From JAAYLC01 sp964636665 (GTDB lineage Bacteria; Bacteroidota; Bacteroidia; Flavobacteriales; Flavobacteriaceae), in contig CAZWVT010000018.1 in assembly GCA_964636665.1 (NCBI GenBank), positions 1 to 27,874 on the forward strand: 27,874 bases of DNA, written 5' to 3'. The notes under the pieces are model-generated. The model saw only the letters and a list, made by a program, of their open reading frames with translations, was not told the DNA's origin and made no database searches. Positions 24,736 through 27,874 of this stretch are shown here, piece by piece (positions within the stretch are counted from its first letter, which is position 1; the number at the start of each line of letters is the position of its first letter). The translations under genes were made by a program, and so were the position numbers.

Positions 24736-25056
24736 CATTTAATTATATTTATTTTAAAAGCTTACTTTTGTATTTTATATATCTTTGCATTGTTAAAGAA
24801 ATGAAAGTCGATGTGTAGAAAATGAAATAATTACATAATTTGTTATAATAGTGATTAAATTATTAACTTTATAAAAAGTTTTTTATACATCATAAGCAAT
24901 ATTATAAAATGTATATAAAAACACTCAAAAAATATCCCCTAACCATTTTTTGCATAAGTACACATCACTAAATCTTTTCAAGGTTTTTATGAAGTAATAT
25001 TTATGAAATGCCTATTTGGATGAATGTAAATTAAAAAAATTAATTAAAAAGGGGAC
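24736..25056 (+). other. 321-bp A/T-rich leader before the CapD-like gene
   Basis: No gene or hairpin terminator seen. It holds TATCTTTG (24780-24787), an exact TAnnTTTG -7 match that would give a leader of about 260 nt, and TATCCCCTAA (24933-24942), the reverse of the TAGGGGAT motif found upstream of two other operons. A ribosome-binding stretch (AAAAGGGGAC) precedes the ATG at 25057. No UpdY/UpxY-like antiterminator gene is present. Confidence 0.5.
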
Positions 25057-27039
25057 ATGAGTGAAAAAAATTTACTTACGGAGAACATAGCGCGACGCTA
25101 CCGACACTTTAGAAGATACACGTTGGATCGTCAATATTTACCGAGATGGGTCGTATATGCGATTGACTTATCTCTCTGTCTGCTCTCTTTCTTAATCATC
25201 GAACTGACCTTAAGCAGTTCTCTCTACGAACCGTATAAATTCTTAAACATTGTAGAGAAAGCTTTTGTATTGGTCTTTCTTCACGGAATTTCTTTTGCAG
25301 TTTTCAGAACTTATTCAGGAATTATCCGACATAGCACGTTTACCGATGTTTACCGATTGGCAATGGCTTCGGGAACTGTTTTTGTACTCTCGGTGATTCT
25401 CAATTTTTTGGTCAAAGTTATTTTTACCCAGCGGATTTTTCTCACAATCGAACTCATACTTTACGCTTCGTTTTCCTTTCTTGCGCTAGTTGCTTTCCGG
25501 GTTACTGTCAAAGAAACTTATCGTTTTCTACGGATGGCTTCTTCCGGAAAACGAAAAAAACACATAGCGATTCTTGGAACCGACGACAAGAACATTGCCT
25601 TGGCTCAATCGCTTTTATCTGACTGGGGTTCAGAATACAAACCCATTATTTTTGTCAGTATTTATGAGCGTTTCGGAAATCATAAAATTATCGGATTGCC
25701 GGTAATCAGCTCAAAAGGCGACCTCCAGAAAACATTTACCACCATAAAAGAACAATACGATTTAGACGGTATTCTAATCGTTGGAAATATTTTGAGCGTC
25801 AAAGACAAGAATTTTATAATGGAATCTGCATTTGATTCCAGATTAGACATCTTTAATGCAGCTTTACCGCAGCAATGGCACGAACCTTCGGACGTACGCC
25901 TCAATATTGCTCCGATGCAAATTGAAGACTTGTTGGAACGCACAGTCATCGAAATAGACACCGGCATCATTTCTAAAGATTTAAACAACAAAACCATCCT
26001 TGTAACAGGCGGTGCGGGAAGTATCGGACGTGAATTAATCAATCAGATTGCTGCTTTCAATCCAAAAAAACTTATTGTATTAGACATTGCCGAAACAGCG
26101 CTTCACGATGTGGATTTGTCTTTAAAAAAACAAACGCCGGATTTAAACTACGATGTTTACTTGGGAAATATTGCCAATCCCGACCGAATGGAACAAATCT
26201 TTAGAAAATATCAATTTGATGTAATTTATCATGCAGCTGCCTACAAGCATGTTCCAATGATAGAAAAACACCCGAAAGAAGGAATCAAAACCAATATTTT
26301 CGGAACCAAATTGTTGGCAGAATTAGCAGTGCGACATAAGGTAGGAAGATTTGTAATGGTTTCGACGGACAAGGCAGTAAACCCAACGAATGTTATGGGC
26401 GCCACCAAGCGTGCCGCTGAAATTTACGTGCAGTCTTTACAGCAAACAATAGGATGCGAAACCAAATTTATCACGACCCGATTCGGAAATGTATTAGGAA
26501 GTAACGGTTCGGTCATTCCTTTCTTTAAAAAACAAATTGAAAACGGCGGTCCGGTAACGGTTACACATCGAGACATCATCCGATATTTTATGACCATCAA
26601 AGAAGCTTGTCAGCTTGTATTGCAGGCAGGAACTATGGGAAAAGGTGGGGAAATCTTTGTTTTTGATATGGGAAAACCTGTCAGAATTTTAGATATGGCA
26701 GAGCGTATGATAAAATTATGCGGACTTAAACCATACATCGATATCCCGATACAAATCACAGGGTTGCGTGAAGGTGAAAAACTCTATGAAGAATTGTTAA
26801 ACGACGGAGAAACCACCCTCCCTACTTACAATCCTAAGATTATGGTAAACCGAGTAGTAAAACACAATTTTAAAGAAGTGACAAGAATTTTGGATGAAAT
26901 CGAAGTTTCAATGAAGATTTCAGATTCAGACGATACATTGGTACAACTACTCAAACAATTAATACCTGAATACAAAAGCTCCAATTCAAAATATGAAAAA
27001 TTAGATGTTAAACAAGTAAAAATCAGAAATATAAGCTAA
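25057..27039 (+). CDS. Membrane-anchored nucleotide-sugar 4,6-dehydratase (CapD/WbpM/FlaA1 type)
   Basis: A 660-residue protein with four N-terminal membrane helices (about residues 30-150), a first Rossmann-like domain (HIAILGTDDKN near 170), and a catalytic SDR domain with VTGGAGSIG (about 315) and the active-site stretch VSTDKAVNPTNVMGATK (about 435-452). These enzymes dehydrate UDP-GlcNAc or a similar nucleotide sugar at the inner membrane, making precursors of rare amino sugars for surface glycans. Length is normal for WbpM-type proteins (about 660). Preceded by a strong ribosome-binding site, unusual here. The exact product sugar cannot be told. Confidence 0.94.
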   Translation: MSEKNLLTENIARRYRHFRRYTLDRQYLPRWVVYAIDLSLCLLSFLIIELTLSSSLYEPYKFLNIVEKAFVLVFLHGISFAVFRTYSGIIRHSTFTDVYRLAMASGTVFVLSVILNFLVKVIFTQRIFLTIELILYASFSFLALVAFRVTVKETYRFLRMASSGKRKKHIAILGTDDKNIALAQSLLSDWGSEYKPIIFVSIYERFGNHKIIGLPVISSKGDLQKTFTTIKEQYDLDGILIVGNILSVKDKNFIMESAFDSRLDIFNAALPQQWHEPSDVRLNIAPMQIEDLLERTVIEIDTGIISKDLNNKTILVTGGAGSIGRELINQIAAFNPKKLIVLDIAETALHDVDLSLKKQTPDLNYDVYLGNIANPDRMEQIFRKYQFDVIYHAAAYKHVPMIEKHPKEGIKTNIFGTKLLAELAVRHKVGRFVMVSTDKAVNPTNVMGATKRAAEIYVQSLQQTIGCETKFITTRFGNVLGSNGSVIPFFKKQIENGGPVTVTHRDIIRYFMTIKEACQLVLQAGTMGKGGEIFVFDMGKPVRILDMAERMIKLCGLKPYIDIPIQITGLREGEKLYEELLNDGETTLPTYNPKIMVNRVVKHNFKEVTRILDEIEVSMKISDSDDTLVQLLKQLIPEYKSSNSKYEKLDVKQVKIRNIS

Positions 27040-27050
27040 AAATTCAAACT

Positions 27051-27874
27051 ATGAAAACAACTTTATTTACAAAAAACAGTGCATTCCTGCTCTTGATGCT
27101 GATGATAACATCAGTAACATTCAGCCAAGGATTGGAAGATTTTACGAACTTAAATATTTCCACAGGTTCGTATTCAAGTGGAAACTTTACCGGAAATAAC
27201 GGAATTGCTTGGGATTATGTTGAAGTTAGAGGTACTGACGCAAGCAGTGTTACTTATCCCAATGTAGATCATCCTGCGATGATGCTAAGACGAGCGTCTG
27301 ACAACAGTTCCATAACTTCGAGTTTGATTCCAAACGGAATCCAAGATTTCTCGGTAAAATTATACAAAGGATTTACCGGTAACGGGCCGAGACAAGTGGA
27401 AGTTTTAATCAATGGGCAACCCGTAGGGCAATCAGTTCCTTTTGACGATTTCGACGAACATATTTTCACTGTAAACAACATTAACGTTGCAGGGGACTTT
27501 ACGTTAGAGATAAGAAATGTAACATCCAGTCAAGTTGTAATTGATGATATTTCTTGGACCGCCTACAATCCGGGGGTGAATCTTCCGCCAACAATTTCAC
27601 AAATTACTTTAACTCCCGATGCACATAATATTAAATCTACAGATATTGTAATTGTAGAAGCCATGATTGTGGATTCTGACGGTGTGGCATCAGCTACGTT
27701 AAATTGGGGAACCACCAGCGGAAATCTTACCAATTCGGTGGCAATGACTTTAGGTTCAGCCAATGTTTATGACGCCACCATTCCGGCCCAAGCTGACGGA
27801 ACCACGGTTTATTTTGAAATAACAGCAACTGATTTGCTTGCGGCTACGGCAACCACTTTGGAATACGATTACAC
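27051..27874 (+). CDS. Secreted multidomain protein, 3' end outside window
   Basis: The first 274 codons of a protein still open at the window end. A signal peptide (MKTTLFTKNSAFLLLMLMIT..., cut near FSQ) leads to a beta-sandwich-like domain (about 27-170: GLEDFTNLNISTGSY, FTGNNGIAWDYVEVRG, FTLEIRNVTSSQVVIDDISW) that I recall from flavobacterial extracellular nucleases and lamin-tail proteins. A bacterial Ig-like domain follows (NLPPTISQITLTP ... YFEITATD). Probably a large type IX-secreted or surface protein, but the C-terminal sorting domain that would prove it is not in view. It starts 11 nt after the CapD-like stop. Confidence 0.85.
   Translation, partial: MKTTLFTKNSAFLLLMLMITSVTFSQGLEDFTNLNISTGSYSSGNFTGNNGIAWDYVEVRGTDASSVTYPNVDHPAMMLRRASDNSSITSSLIPNGIQDFSVKLYKGFTGNGPRQVEVLINGQPVGQSVPFDDFDEHIFTVNNINVAGDFTLEIRNVTSSQVVIDDISWTAYNPGVNLPPTISQITLTPDAHNIKSTDIVIVEAMIVDSDGVASATLNWGTTSGNLTNSVAMTLGSANVYDATIPAQADGTTVYFEITATDLLAATATTLEYDY

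Noticed and set aside
1..27874. CRISPR array, tRNA, rRNA, insertion sequence or prophage
   Set aside because: No spaced direct repeats, no cloverleaf or rRNA-like sequence, and no transposase, integrase or phage structural gene found on either strand.

Overview
The window (about 38% G+C by eye, A/T-rich intergenic regions) looks like a chromosomal scaffold piece from a pigmented member of the Bacteroidota, most likely Flavobacteriales. The evidence is a zeaxanthin-type carotenoid operon with a CrtYc/CrtYd-type cyclase, a TonB-dependent receptor with a carboxypeptidase-like N-domain, a DUF4293 protein, a Rho with a long charged insertion, a possible surface-export signal on a lipoprotein, and TAnnTTTG -7 promoter elements with little Shine-Dalgarno signal. 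I see no tRNA, rRNA, CRISPR, transposase or phage gene.

Layout. 56-2485 (-): TonB-dependent receptor, divergent from 2597-7257 (+), a tightly overlapping operon marR-crtI-crtB-(unknown 153 aa)-crtZ-crtY-like. This should convert phytoene precursors to lycopene, beta-carotene and zeaxanthin; crtE and crtW are not in the window. 7585-10907 (+): four consecutive exported proteins of an envelope operon: a CsgG-like protein, a lipoprotein interrupted by a 100-N assembly gap, a protein resembling DUF6175, and a protein with two 31-residue Cys-bounded repeats. 11307-13963 (+): a TPR sensor histidine kinase with a possible lipobox and its NarL/LuxR-type response regulator, preceded by a strong hairpin terminator. 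The envelope operon plus the adjacent two-component pair is the best candidate here for a poorly described system.

14092-19868 is mostly housekeeping: csbD-like, an ABC exporter and truA on the minus strand, a YfcE-like phosphoesterase on plus, DUF4293 on minus, and rho on plus. 19951-23932 (-): a probably surface-exposed lipoprotein, an RluA-family pseudouridine synthase, panB, and L-serine dehydratase. 24178-27874 (+) starts a glycan region: a small phosphoglycosyl transferase, a long A/T-rich leader, a membrane-anchored CapD/WbpM-type nucleotide-sugar dehydratase, and a secreted protein cut by the window end.

Start sites were set with the help of -7 elements. In six genes a TAnnTTTG-like box lies 21-25 nt before the chosen ATG, and in three (TonB receptor, truA, serine dehydratase) it rules out longer upstream starts.
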